Positions 37,431-47,544 of a stretch of DNA of 64,000 nucleotides are shown here, piece after piece. The position numbers and the translations under genes were made by a program. Each line of letters begins with the position of its first letter. Position 1 is the stretch's first letter. Source of the DNA: Dipodascopsis uninucleata var. uninucleata (Eukaryota > Ascomycota > Lipomycetes > Lipomycetales > Lipomycetaceae); the NCBI GenBank assembly GCA_030568195.1, contig JAJLTO010000007.1:124001-188000 (forward strand), given 5' to 3'. The notes beneath the pieces are model-generated. The model was not told where the DNA came from. It made no database searches and was given only the letters and a program-made list of their open reading frames with translations.

Positions 37431-39923
37431 ATGCAAAGTGATTCGGATGATCTTATAGCACGTGCATGCAATTTTCTGCTGGATGAAAAATACGGTCTGG
37501 CAGTGGAGAAATACTCGGAGGTATGTATTGAACTTGACGACATGATATTTGAAGTATTGTCTATTAAAAGCACTTATGGTATTGTCATCGCATGATCCTT
37601 CCTCATTTACGCAGGACTGCAAGAAGGATTATTGAACTAGATACGTATATGTGATTCATTAAAATTAGTTTGGAAGCTGATTTTACTTGTGATGTATTCT
37701 ATAGGCGTTCGATATATTGAGATCAAATAGCGATAAGATACCTGCAGAGTGTATTTCACAACGTGCATTTTGCTATGAAAAGCTCGGAGAACATGCCAAA
37801 GAGTTGGAAGATGCCAAAGAGATAATCTTACTTGAACCCAAGAATCCAAAGGTCAGTAGAACTTGTGGTTGGAGCAATAACTTTGTCAATTATGCTCTCA
37901 TTTAATTCTATTATTAACACTTCTAGTAGGGATACATACTTGCGGCTAGAGCACTCTTCGCTCTGAAAAACTTTGGAAGTGCTGCTGATTATTATACATT
38001 TGCTCTGAAGTTTAGCCAGGATAAAGCTGGTCTTTCTCAGGTAAGTCGTATTATGGGCTGAGATATGGATTGTATGACCGACCCTTAAATTATAACATCA
38101 CTGACGTTCAAATATTTCTTAATTACAAGTATGCCTTTGACTCTGTAAAATCAACTCTAAGCTCATTTCGTGGATCCCAACTTAACAAGAGATCATACAG
38201 TTCTTTAAGTCTTGCAAATACCCGCAAGTGGCTTAACCATGACTTCCTTCGAATTTTTCCTCAAGAGATTGCCGAGACTATCTTTCAACACATACCTACA
38301 GTTTCGCTTCTAAAACTAAGGCGTGTATCAAGGAAGTGGAAGTATTTCATTGACTCCAGTAGAAGGATATGGCACACCATAGATTTTCACGGAGTACCTG
38401 AGTCAAAGCCTATAACAATTTACGTTCTTCAAAAGATGATTCGCTCGTATGGGCTTTTCATGACAGACAGCATCAACCTCTGCAAGGTAGCTCCTGAACA
38501 TGTAGATCTATGCTTAAGTGAAATCATACATTACAACAGCTTACTGGAAAGCTATTCTCAGTCTTCTAATTTAATTGAAATCTCTCAAAATCTGAGAGAG
38601 CTGGAGCTAGACTGTCGGCCAAAGCTCTTTTGGAACAAGAACTGGAAAAGTGACCTTAAACAACTTATCGTTAATCTTGTTCGTCTCCGAATTGTTTCTG
38701 ACGACCTAATTCAGGTGATTACAATAATGTCACGTCATGAATATTCTAATCTCAAAGTTTTAGAGATCACTCGTCTATCTGAAAAGCAGTCTAATGGTAA
38801 TATATATTTTCCGGCAACTCTTACTCGCGGTGGCAATAGCTGGTGTCCTAATCTCAAGATACTAAAACTAGAAGGTGCCATACCTGATTCACATTACGGT
38901 ATACCACCTGATCAGTATGTCAGTCCTATCCCAGAATCTAGATATCTCAAAATTTCATGTCTTAGCTTGATAAAGCTTCTGCAAATGGTGCCGACTCTTG
39001 AGTCGTTTACGATGAACTGCGTTGAAGTGACTCCACTTAAATCAAATCCCCTTAGAGAAGGAGTACTGAATTTCAAGGATCACATAAAATTAGAAGTACT
39101 TGGTCTCTATTACTGCATTATTGAGCACATGCCTATAGTGACAAAATCATGTAAGAGTATTACTCTATATCAAACAAAGACGCTTCCAAGATCCTTGCGT
39201 TCTGGTAATCCAGACACGGATGTTGAAGAGGAATACTATAACTTAGAAAGCTTGGATTTGTCGTACAACAAATTGATACGAAATGGAAAGCTTGTTGACT
39301 CTCTATATAGATGTAATGGGCGACGACTCACACGGCTTAATATACAGTTCTGTCAAAAGCTTAGGCTTTCAAGGTTTAGTACTTCAAAATGTTCTGCTCC
39401 TGGTAAAAGTCTTGCCGAGCAAATAGTAAACTTGTGTCCCGAGCTGAGAATACTGAATATACGAGGAAATTTTGGTATTACTTCAGAATCTACATTAATA
39501 GAATTCTCGAAATTAAAATTCCTGGAACTTCTTGATGTCTCTGAAACTGCAGTTACGGACTCAATGATTGTTGCATTTTTAAACGGATATCTTTCAGATC
39601 CTGCATGTGGTATTCTAAGGCTTACCTGCTCTGACGGTAATGGAGTGCCATCTAACTTAGCCTCTAGAATGGTATCAGCCACTTTTACCTCAGCTTTATC
39701 TATAAATAATCCCAGTAAACTAGTTAACATGAAAGAATTTTCTATTGGTCACTCAGTTGTTAATGAGCTGAAGATTCCTTTGAATAAACTGGTTGTCGAG
39801 CGATGCACCGGAATCAGTTTTGATGCTGTTCTGTGGCTGGAGAGTCTAGGAATAGATGTATATCATTCCTTTATAGATCGTAATGGGCTTATACGGCGAA
39901 AGCGACAGAAGACTGTGCCTTAG
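37431..39923 (+). CDS. pof3: TPR/F-box/LRR protein, Pof3/Dia2-like SCF receptor
   Basis: Substrate receptor of an SCF ubiquitin ligase; relatives (yeast Dia2, fission yeast Pof3) act at replication forks and in genome stability. Four exons (37431-37520, 37705-37851, 37930-38040, 38130-39923) give 713 residues. The three small exons each code for part of the N-terminal TPRs (AVEKYSE-AFDILRSN, AECISQRAFCYEKLGEH, GYILAARALFALKNFGSA). The large exon starts with the end of the TPR region, then the F-box (RIFPQEIAETIFQHIPTVSLLKLRRVSRKW). Leucine-rich repeats run to the C-terminus (for example LESLDLSYNKL, LTRLNIQFCQKL, LRILNIRGN, LELLDVSETAV). The domain order TPR, F-box, LRR is specific to Pof3/Dia2. 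Confidence 0.9.
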
Positions 39924-40537
39924 AGTAATATGGAGTTTACGTTTAAATCAGCTAATTAGCTATAGGCTGACCTAGAAACTTATAATTTCAGCTATAGAAA
40001 TCCGCCTACTGATAGTCAAATCAGCAGACTATCATGGATACCTTACCACTATGCATAAGATTATAGATATATATACTATATGTATTTATTAATTTATTAA
40101 TTATATATGTTTATACACATTTATCTATTAATAATTACCAGTGTGTTACAACCACAGACAAGATCAAGAACTGAATATTATATAATCTTACGCATTTCTT
40201 ATATAATGTATATTGTTGAATACCCTAAACCGACATAGTATCTATACTATAGAAAAGAATTATGTATATTGTGATTTATGATTTACGGCATAAATTCATG
40301 ATATTATGACTATCGAATTAGGACAATTCTTCTGAATGGAGTAGGTTGTCTTCTTGTTCTCTCTCTTTGTAGGCTTTCTGTATCTTCTGATCTAATTTCA
40401 CTTCAGGCATTCTATATTTTCATGCTTAGGCGCTTGATATAAGCGATTGATTAAGCTTGCCTATAACTGTAGCATATAACTGCTTCGTAGGTAAAGTATT
40501 ACTCGTGAATTGGAATAGAACGTAATAGTGCTCAGGA
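39924..40537. other. Intergenic, PEX16 promoter side
   Basis: Very AT-rich 614 bp with short TA stretches near 40060-40120. No gene or recognised site. Confidence 0.5.
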
Positions 40538-42084
40538 ATGACTATATCCAGTGGAGGTAACGTGGTTACTGATTCCGAGGACCATGGGACTTCGGACGAG
40601 GTAATGGAACGGGTGTGGCAAGGCCTCAGGAGCCAAGAATGTCCGAACGACCCGAGGCCTGATATTAACGAAAATGATGTGAACAGCATGACAAGTCGCA
40701 AGGGAAAAGGAAAGACAGCGACGCTACTGAATTCCACTAGCGAGGGCGTAAAGAATACTATTGGATCTTGGCTCAGCATTTATGAGACTTTCTTGTTGAA
40801 AAATGCCGGACAAATATCATCTATAGAGTCTACAATTCGAACAATGACCTATGTTTTACCGGGAAGATTTAAAGATGCGGAAATAACGTCAGAACTATGT
40901 GAGTTGCAACGATATGAAAATTCCTGAGTGGGGTAAAGAGATATCAGCTTCTTAGAAATACTAACGAGCACGCTACGTAGTGTATTCGATATTGAACATC
41001 CTGGGTCTCTATCATGACACGATTGTCGCTCGTGCAGTTGAAGATTCCGAGACTTTGAATCCCAGGTACCATCCCTCCGCACACAGCCGATACACACGTT
41101 ATTATATGGCACGGGATAAGAAATACAAGCGTATTGCATACATCCTCAGTCTAGTACGGCAGTCTGAATTATTAGTTGAAATGCTCGCTCGCAAAAGGGG
41201 CGGTGAGAAATCACGCTGGGTTGCAGTACTTGGAATTGAAAGTGTCAAGGCTGCATGTCGACTCGAGTTGTTAAGGTGCACTGGCGACAGGATGTTAACT
41301 AGTTCTGTACTACCCGAGCGTGAAATCGATCCTAGCACTCTTGATGGCGAGTCTAGCAGTGCTGGAATCGATGGAAATGAAGTGACGGAATACTGGAAAA
41401 TGCCACGTACTGGTCAAAAGCTAGTACCGTCAAGTATAAGCTCGGTGTCGTCAATTTCAGACGTGACGTCGTACCTAATGGAAAATGTTCTACTCCCTGA
41501 GGATGTTGCACACCCTCAGAAACTTGTTCACCCACTATCGAGAGAAGGCAAAATGAAGGAGATAGTATATATAATACGGCCCTTGGCATACGCAGTCTTG
41601 CTTTATACAAGCTTCCAGATAAAAGAACGAAATAAGAGTCTAGGAAAGCGCACAAAGCTCGTTGTTGACTGGATGCCTTGGCTAACTGGATTCGCTCTCG
41701 AATATGTCTGCAAAGATAGCGTTATCGATAGCTTGATGAATTCCTCTAATAAATCAAATGATCTACGTTCGGCACGAACACGCTTGACTGGTCTTGAGAA
41801 AGAAGAGCTTGAAAAGCGTGGAAGCAGTATGTGGTGGTGGGCATTACGTGGAAAATTCTATGACACTTTCACAAAGCCAATGCTGGATTCCATCGTTCAC
41901 AGAACGGAGAATATACCAATAATAAATCTCGGTACCGTGCTGATAGCAGACTATCAGTATCTGGTGGAGAACTACCATTTCTCTAGTAAGTGTTTTTGTA
42001 TAGTCGAATAGCAGTTCTCGAGGGAGTAATGACTGGCCCTAGGAAAACTTACTAACATATTCATTATTAGCGTCCACTTTGTAA
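40538..42084 (+). CDS. PEX16: Peroxisomal membrane protein PEX16
   Basis: Integral peroxisome/ER membrane protein needed for peroxisomal membrane assembly and Pex3 targeting in organisms that have it; Saccharomyces lacks it. Three exons (40538-40898, 40981-41985, 42071-42084) give 459 residues. The first joint restores the family block SIESTIRTMTYVLPGRFKDA, ITSELL-YSILNILGLYHD. Later blocks are MARDKKYKRIAYILSLVRQ, SELLVEMLARKRG, KMKEIVYIIRPLAYAVL, the Trp-rich SSMWWWALRGKFYDTFTKP and LIADYQYLVENYHF. The last exon has only 14 nt (ST-STL, stop), placed from acceptor ATTATTAG. Retaining the second intron would give a different tail ending at 42011. Confidence 0.93.
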
Positions 42085-43872
42085 ATTACTGATCTTCTAT
42101 GGAGTTCCGCTCGCATTTTTTGTATGATACAGAACTGCATTGTTTAATAAATTTGCCGCTCTTGTGGGAGCTTTATTTATTTTATTTTTATTTTTGGATG
42201 CAAAAGGCTTATCTAGATAATATCGCAAATGTTAGGTTGGTATAAATAGTATTTAGCTACCGAATCTTTAATACTATTCTGTCATATACATCACTAAAGT
42301 GTCTATCAAATGTAATATTTGCAGTCAAATATGGTACATTTACCATGATCTCCTGAATATCAATAGATGATTCTTTAGCTTTCCCGTCTACTTCGACTGT
42401 TTCCCTGGATACTATATGAGGTATATTATATAGTATAGCTTAATCAACAGTTCTTATTTAAGTATCATCTCACTGATCTTTACGGGTATAATCTTCGTTC
42501 TGATTAACTTTTTATTGTACTTTTTGTTGGAAATATACGCGTAGGAATAACGCACATTAATGCCCAGGCAAGCTTGAAGATTTTGAGTTGTTCACTTGTC
42601 CCGGTTGACCCTGTCTACCCTTGTCTGCATTTACTAAGAAGGACGATATGGCCCGTCAAGCGACTGTTTGGTTTAACAGCGACACGACTTTCCATAATTC
42701 AGTACCAATATGACCCGCTATTTACGCAATATTCTTGTGTAATAACCGACTGCCGCATACCTCCGCATTTGGTATTAAGGTAACATTTTGTGACTGCTGG
42801 GACGATTTTCCATGGTCAGCAGTACAGGCGATTGCCGTCCTGTTCCGGCGCATTACCACACAGCCACAGTCACAGTAGATCAAAACGAGAGAAATAAACA
42901 ACATAATAAAGAACACAAGGATCATAAGATTTTACTGGCAGTAGACCAGAGCCAAGTATTAATTTGAGTCCGTTGATTTTAGGGTACAAAGAAAATGAGC
43001 AACTGGGAGTATTATTTATTTTCAGCTGACAATCAAATGTCAAGCAGAGTGTGGAGTAAATTACCCCCCCCTCCAAAGTACGACATATGACGTAGGAAAA
43101 TTTTTTTATATTTTTACCTCGGCTGGTCCTTACAATCGCCTTCTCGGAGCAAATGGCTCGTATCTCACTCATTTTATAGCCAAGTTTCAATAATGATAAG
43201 GGAAAAAAAATGCAAGAGATATTTTGGAGAAAGCTATCCAATCACGGATTGTAAATATTGTAAGTAATAAACAATCTGCATATCGAGCCGAACAAGTAAC
43301 CTCGATTATCAGCTATCAGATAAATTTATTGGCTGACCAGCGATCGGTCTGGCAATTATGTAAATAAGTTTCAATGATATGGTGCAGATGACTCTATTGC
43401 TCGTATACACTATGGAAAACTTTCATAAACGTGGAAAATTAGAACGTGATACTCGGGAGAGCTAAATAGAATTTGATCCTCAGTGTGTATTAGAGAGAAA
43501 TGATCGGTAGTTAGTCCTCGTGAGATTGTGGAGTATCCCATATCCATCTCCAGCCTTATTAGAACAGCGCAGTAGCATAGATTGTTCTGTATTAAGTATT
43601 AACTATATAATACTCTTGAAAAGACGAAGATCGTAGTAACCCGCAGTCTATTTGCTTCTATTCACTCTATAATATCATTATTTGTTATTTCTCCCTATCG
43701 TTCATTTAAATCACATAACTACATCAGTCCCTCAAAGCAAGAGGCTAGAGATCTTTGAACATCACACTTATCATTATTCGACTTTGCATACTGATCTATT
43801 CTTGTGACCGCGCAAAACAGCTTTACTAAATATTGGATTCAGGGTCTGAAAGAGTAGATATACTAAGATATC
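42085..43872. other. Intergenic, promoter side of the PTS1 acyl-CoA synthetase
   Basis: 1.8 kb without a convincing gene. It includes a C8-9 run near 43063 and one CCTCGG hexamer at 43117. Short open frames at 42574-42783 (+) and 42870-43241 (-) lack family similarity. Confidence 0.5.
43117..43122 (+). promoter_or_regulatory. CCTCGG hexamer upstream of the PTS1 acyl-CoA synthetase
   Basis: Far-box-like core 751 bp before the start codon at 43873. Confidence 0.25.
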
Positions 43873-46080
43873 ATGGAAACACAACAGCCTGCCAACACCA
43901 GCAAGCCAATCAATGGAGCTGTCCATGGCGCTATCAACTGCTGGTTTCCAGCGGAGCATCCGATCCCCACCCGTGAGATGCTCTCAGTCAGTGCTTGCAA
44001 ACCCGGAGAGCCACAGTCGATTCCTTTAGAGGGAACGAGAGTTCCAGGCTATTCTGCAGTGTATAGAAGCGTGTCATCAGTTGATTGCTTAATAGAAAGA
44101 CTGCATCCTACACTGGCGACTGCTTACGATGGGATTCAGAATTCGATCTGCAACTATTCTGACTGCAAATTCCTGGGGCATCGAGAATATATTCCTCAGT
44201 ATAAGACTTGGAGCGATTACAAGTGGCAAACATACGCTGCTGTTGGTGAACGACGCAGTGATTTTGGCAGTGGCTTAATCCACGTAGGAAAATCTGTTGC
44301 TGGAATTCCAGATGGTAAAAAGTTTGGAATCGCTATATTTTCTCCTAATAGACCTGAATGGGTAATAACGGATCTTGCATCTAGTGCGTATAGTCTATAC
44401 AATATCACATTGTACGACAGTTTAGGTGCAGACGCTAGCAAGTATATTCTCAATATCACAGAGGCACCAATCCTTGTTGCCTCTTTGAACAATATACCTG
44501 CAATTCTGACTATAGCAAATGAGTTACCCCATTTGAAGATCATAGTTTCTATGGATGAACTGGAATCTCCTGTGGACGCTCCTGGAAAAACCAAGAGAAC
44601 TGTACTTGACGCGTGGGCTAAATCGAAGAGCATCGCGCTCTATTCGTTTAATGAGGTCGAGAAAATTGGTCGTCAAAGTCGCTTACCTCACAGGCCTCCT
44701 TCACCGGACGACGTACTTACTATTAACTTTACGTCTGGCACTACAGGAATGCCAAAGGGTGTTGTTCTTACTCATAGAAATGCTATGGCGGCTTTGGCTG
44801 GTGTAGCCAAATCTGTGGCTGTTTCACCCAAAAGCGTTGACTTCCTTCTTAGCTATCTTCCTCTGGCGCATATCTACGAGCGTATCACAGTTATTCAAGC
44901 CTCTTCATTTGGATCTGCGATTGGATTTCCGCATGGAAGTGTGCTAGAACTCATTGATGACATCAAGTGTCTTAGGCCGACGGTATTCCCTTCTGTTCCA
45001 CGATTACTTAACAGAATAGAAGCTGCCATCCGAGCCAAGACAGTCATGGCTCCTGGGCTGGCTGGTAAAATGTCAAGGATTGCTTTGGAGTCAAAGCTCA
45101 CCGATATGCAAAACGGTGGCCAAGGCAACAGCATGATCTGGGACAACATATGGTGTAGAAAGATCCGAAATAATGCTGGGTTTGATCGCTTATATACTGC
45201 AATCAATGGATCTGCTCCTATTGCTGATGGTACTCTACAGTTCTTAAGGGCAGTTCTTGCTTGCAACGTTCTCCAGGGATATGGTCTTACTGAGACGTTT
45301 GCTACCGGCCTAGTTTCACAACCTAATGACAAAAAGAGTGGTCATTGTGGACCGCTTATGGTGCACATGGAATGCAGGCTGAAAGATGTACCAGAAATGG
45401 GCTATACCTCGTCCGACAGCCCTCATCCTCGTGGAGAGTTGTTAGTTCGGGGACCATCTGTCTTCCAAGAGTACTTCAAAGAACCGAAAAAGACAAAGGA
45501 AGCATTTGATAAGGACGGTTGGTTCTGCACTGGCGATGTTGCTATGATTGACGATATCGGCCGTGTGTATATAATTGATCGAGTGAAGAACTTCTTCAAG
45601 TTGGCTCAGGGAGAGTACGTCGCACCAGAACAGATTGAGAATAAGTATCTCGCTGCGTGTCCTTTTATTTCTCAGATATTTATTCACGGTGACTCTATTC
45701 AGACATTCTTGATAGGTATTATTGGACTCAACCCAGAGACATTTGCGGATCTTGTTAATCGCGAGTATGAGAAGAGTGGTAGACAGTCAGTAGATCCTAC
45801 TGATCTGAATGCTCTTCAGCAGGCCATCGGCGACAAAAGCATTCGTAAAGCTGTTTATAAAGAACTTGAAACTTGTGCTAAGAAAACAAAACTTCAAGGA
45901 TATGAACGCGTAAAGAATTTCATTATGATGCTGGAAGATCCTTTCACGGCTGAAAACGGGCTCTTGACGCCTACCTTGAAAATCAAGCGGAGCGAAGCTG
46001 TTAAATACTACCGTGACCAGATTGACGCGCTTTATAAGGAAGGCGAACTTGCATCGACGTCCTCTTCTTCCAAGATGTAA
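43873..46080 (+). CDS. Long-chain fatty-acid--CoA ligase, intronless, probably peroxisomal
   Basis: Acyl-CoA synthetase of 735 residues in one uninterrupted frame. It has the same motif order as the paralogue at 32647: LFSPNRPEW-type block (IFSPNRPEWVITDL), FTSGTTGMPKGVVLTH, SYLPLAHIYER, GYGLTETFATG, FCTGDVAMIDDIGRVYIIDR and FKLAQGEYVAPEQIE. The last residues are SSKM, and the tripeptide SKM fits a PTS1 variant, so import into peroxisomes to feed beta-oxidation is likely. It has an N-terminal extension of about 25 residues relative to the paralogue. The lack of introns compared with five in the paralogue is unusual. Confidence 0.95.
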   Translation: METQQPANTSKPINGAVHGAINCWFPAEHPIPTREMLSVSACKPGEPQSIPLEGTRVPGYSAVYRSVSSVDCLIERLHPTLATAYDGIQNSICNYSDCKFLGHREYIPQYKTWSDYKWQTYAAVGERRSDFGSGLIHVGKSVAGIPDGKKFGIAIFSPNRPEWVITDLASSAYSLYNITLYDSLGADASKYILNITEAPILVASLNNIPAILTIANELPHLKIIVSMDELESPVDAPGKTKRTVLDAWAKSKSIALYSFNEVEKIGRQSRLPHRPPSPDDVLTINFTSGTTGMPKGVVLTHRNAMAALAGVAKSVAVSPKSVDFLLSYLPLAHIYERITVIQASSFGSAIGFPHGSVLELIDDIKCLRPTVFPSVPRLLNRIEAAIRAKTVMAPGLAGKMSRIALESKLTDMQNGGQGNSMIWDNIWCRKIRNNAGFDRLYTAINGSAPIADGTLQFLRAVLACNVLQGYGLTETFATGLVSQPNDKKSGHCGPLMVHMECRLKDVPEMGYTSSDSPHPRGELLVRGPSVFQEYFKEPKKTKEAFDKDGWFCTGDVAMIDDIGRVYIIDRVKNFFKLAQGEYVAPEQIENKYLAACPFISQIFIHGDSIQTFLIGIIGLNPETFADLVNREYEKSGRQSVDPTDLNALQQAIGDKSIRKAVYKELETCAKKTKLQGYERVKNFIMMLEDPFTAENGLLTPTLKIKRSEAVKYYRDQIDALYKEGELASTSSSSKM

Positions 46081-46521
46081 TTTGGGAAGAGCTGCATTTA
46101 CAAATCAATCGAGACAATACATATTACCACAGATAGTAAAGGTCAATATCCGATCAGTCATTAAGATGTTTAGTAGGCAACGTATGTATATTATTCTATT
46201 ACAAGGTCTGTGATATAATGTTATGGTTTTTGTCATCAATTTATCCTAATTAAAAAATTGTACGTAATAATAGTATCATGCGGTTGAAATTTGAAAAGAA
46301 TATTTCATTAAACTGTAGCTACTTAGAGGCTCACAAGATAACTTTCATAAGACTCAAATAACACATACATTTAGTACTATCCTATCAAGTAAACACGTAT
46401 AAATGAACGGAGTAGTTAAGTTTTCGGATTTTTCATATGTTAAGATAAAGATCCATTCAATAGAAAAAAATTATTGTACCGTCAATAATTTAAAGCGACA
46501 GTTAGCACTTTACAATCGCAC
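46081..46521. other. Short intergenic between convergent genes
   Basis: 440 bp of AT-rich 3' flanks of the acyl-CoA synthetase (+) and the peroxiredoxin (-). Nothing else seen. Confidence 0.6.
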
Positions 46522-47544
46522 TTACAAAGCAGCCAAAACAGCATCGACACCAGAAACATCGACACCAGAGCCAGACTCGATCTTGGCATACTTTACAATA
46601 CCATCGTCAACAATGATGGCATAACGGCCGGTTCGAGTTCCGAATGCTGGTGGCAAGTCAACAGAGAAACCAATTGACTTAGAGAAAGAAGCAGCGGGGT
46701 CGGTAGCAAAGTAGATGGCAGGATCCGTGACACCATTGGCCTTACCGAAGGCACTATTTAACCAAATTGGACCCAATTAGGCCCAGGCTCATAGTAAGTA
46801 GATGTACGAAACAAATATTATTGCTATGAAATCATTAAATAAAGAAAAAGGATATAGCATACCTCTGGACAAATGGATCGTTAGCAGAGAGGACAACAAG
46901 GGCGTCAACACCCTTAGCCTTGAGCTCAGAGAATTTCTCAACGAAAGGAGGAATGTGGTTGACAGTGCAACTGTACACGTAATATTTAGATATTAGCTGA
47001 GTATTGCGTTCATAATTGATTCACGATTATAAGCGTGCTTTCGTAGACACTTACGTTGGAGTGAAAGCTCTAGAGATGATCGACATTAGTAAGAATTCTC
47101 CTGCATAATCAACAGCTACACACGAAAACTGATCGTTTTAGAGCTTTCAAACATACCCTGGGATGGAAACAATGACAACTTTCTTGCCCTTGAATTCTTC
47201 GTCGAATTTAAGAGGTCCTGGAATACCGCATGCTATTACACACCGAATGCGTAAAGTTAGTTACCTGACAGATAAGACTCCACACCACACTTTCAACATA
47301 CCTTTAATATCGGAACTCTCAGGAGTGTAGGCAATATAAGAAAATTCAACGCCAGCTGGGAAAGGTTCTGCAATAGATGTGTCAGCACTTTACAAGTAAT
47401 GCGAATAGAATACCAATCCAAAACAGAGCGATATAATCAGATCTATGTCGAATCTTCTACGATAAGTCTAGATTATGTAACATTGACAAGCTCTGTTGAA
47501 CCTCGCATAGAAATATCATGCCTACCTCCTACTGTCAAAGCCAT
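46522..47544 (-). CDS. AHP1: Peroxiredoxin, Prx5 type (Ahp1/Pmp20 family)
   Basis: Thiol peroxidase reducing hydrogen peroxide and alkyl hydroperoxides with electrons from thioredoxin or glutathione. Six exons (47544-47526, 47367-47302, 47232-47157, 47069-47055, 46970-46863, 46753-46522) sum to 516 nt, 171 residues, with all phases consistent. The peroxidatic site is PGAFTPTCTVNHIPPF with Cys60; its Pro-Thr part lies on a 15-nt microexon. Another Cys30 is in KACGIPGPL. Later blocks are ALVVLSANDPFV, SAFGKANGV, SIGFSVDL and RYAIIVDDGIVKY. The C-terminus AVLAAL has no PTS1, unlike Candida Pmp20, so cytosol or mitochondria are as likely as peroxisomes. Confidence 0.93.
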
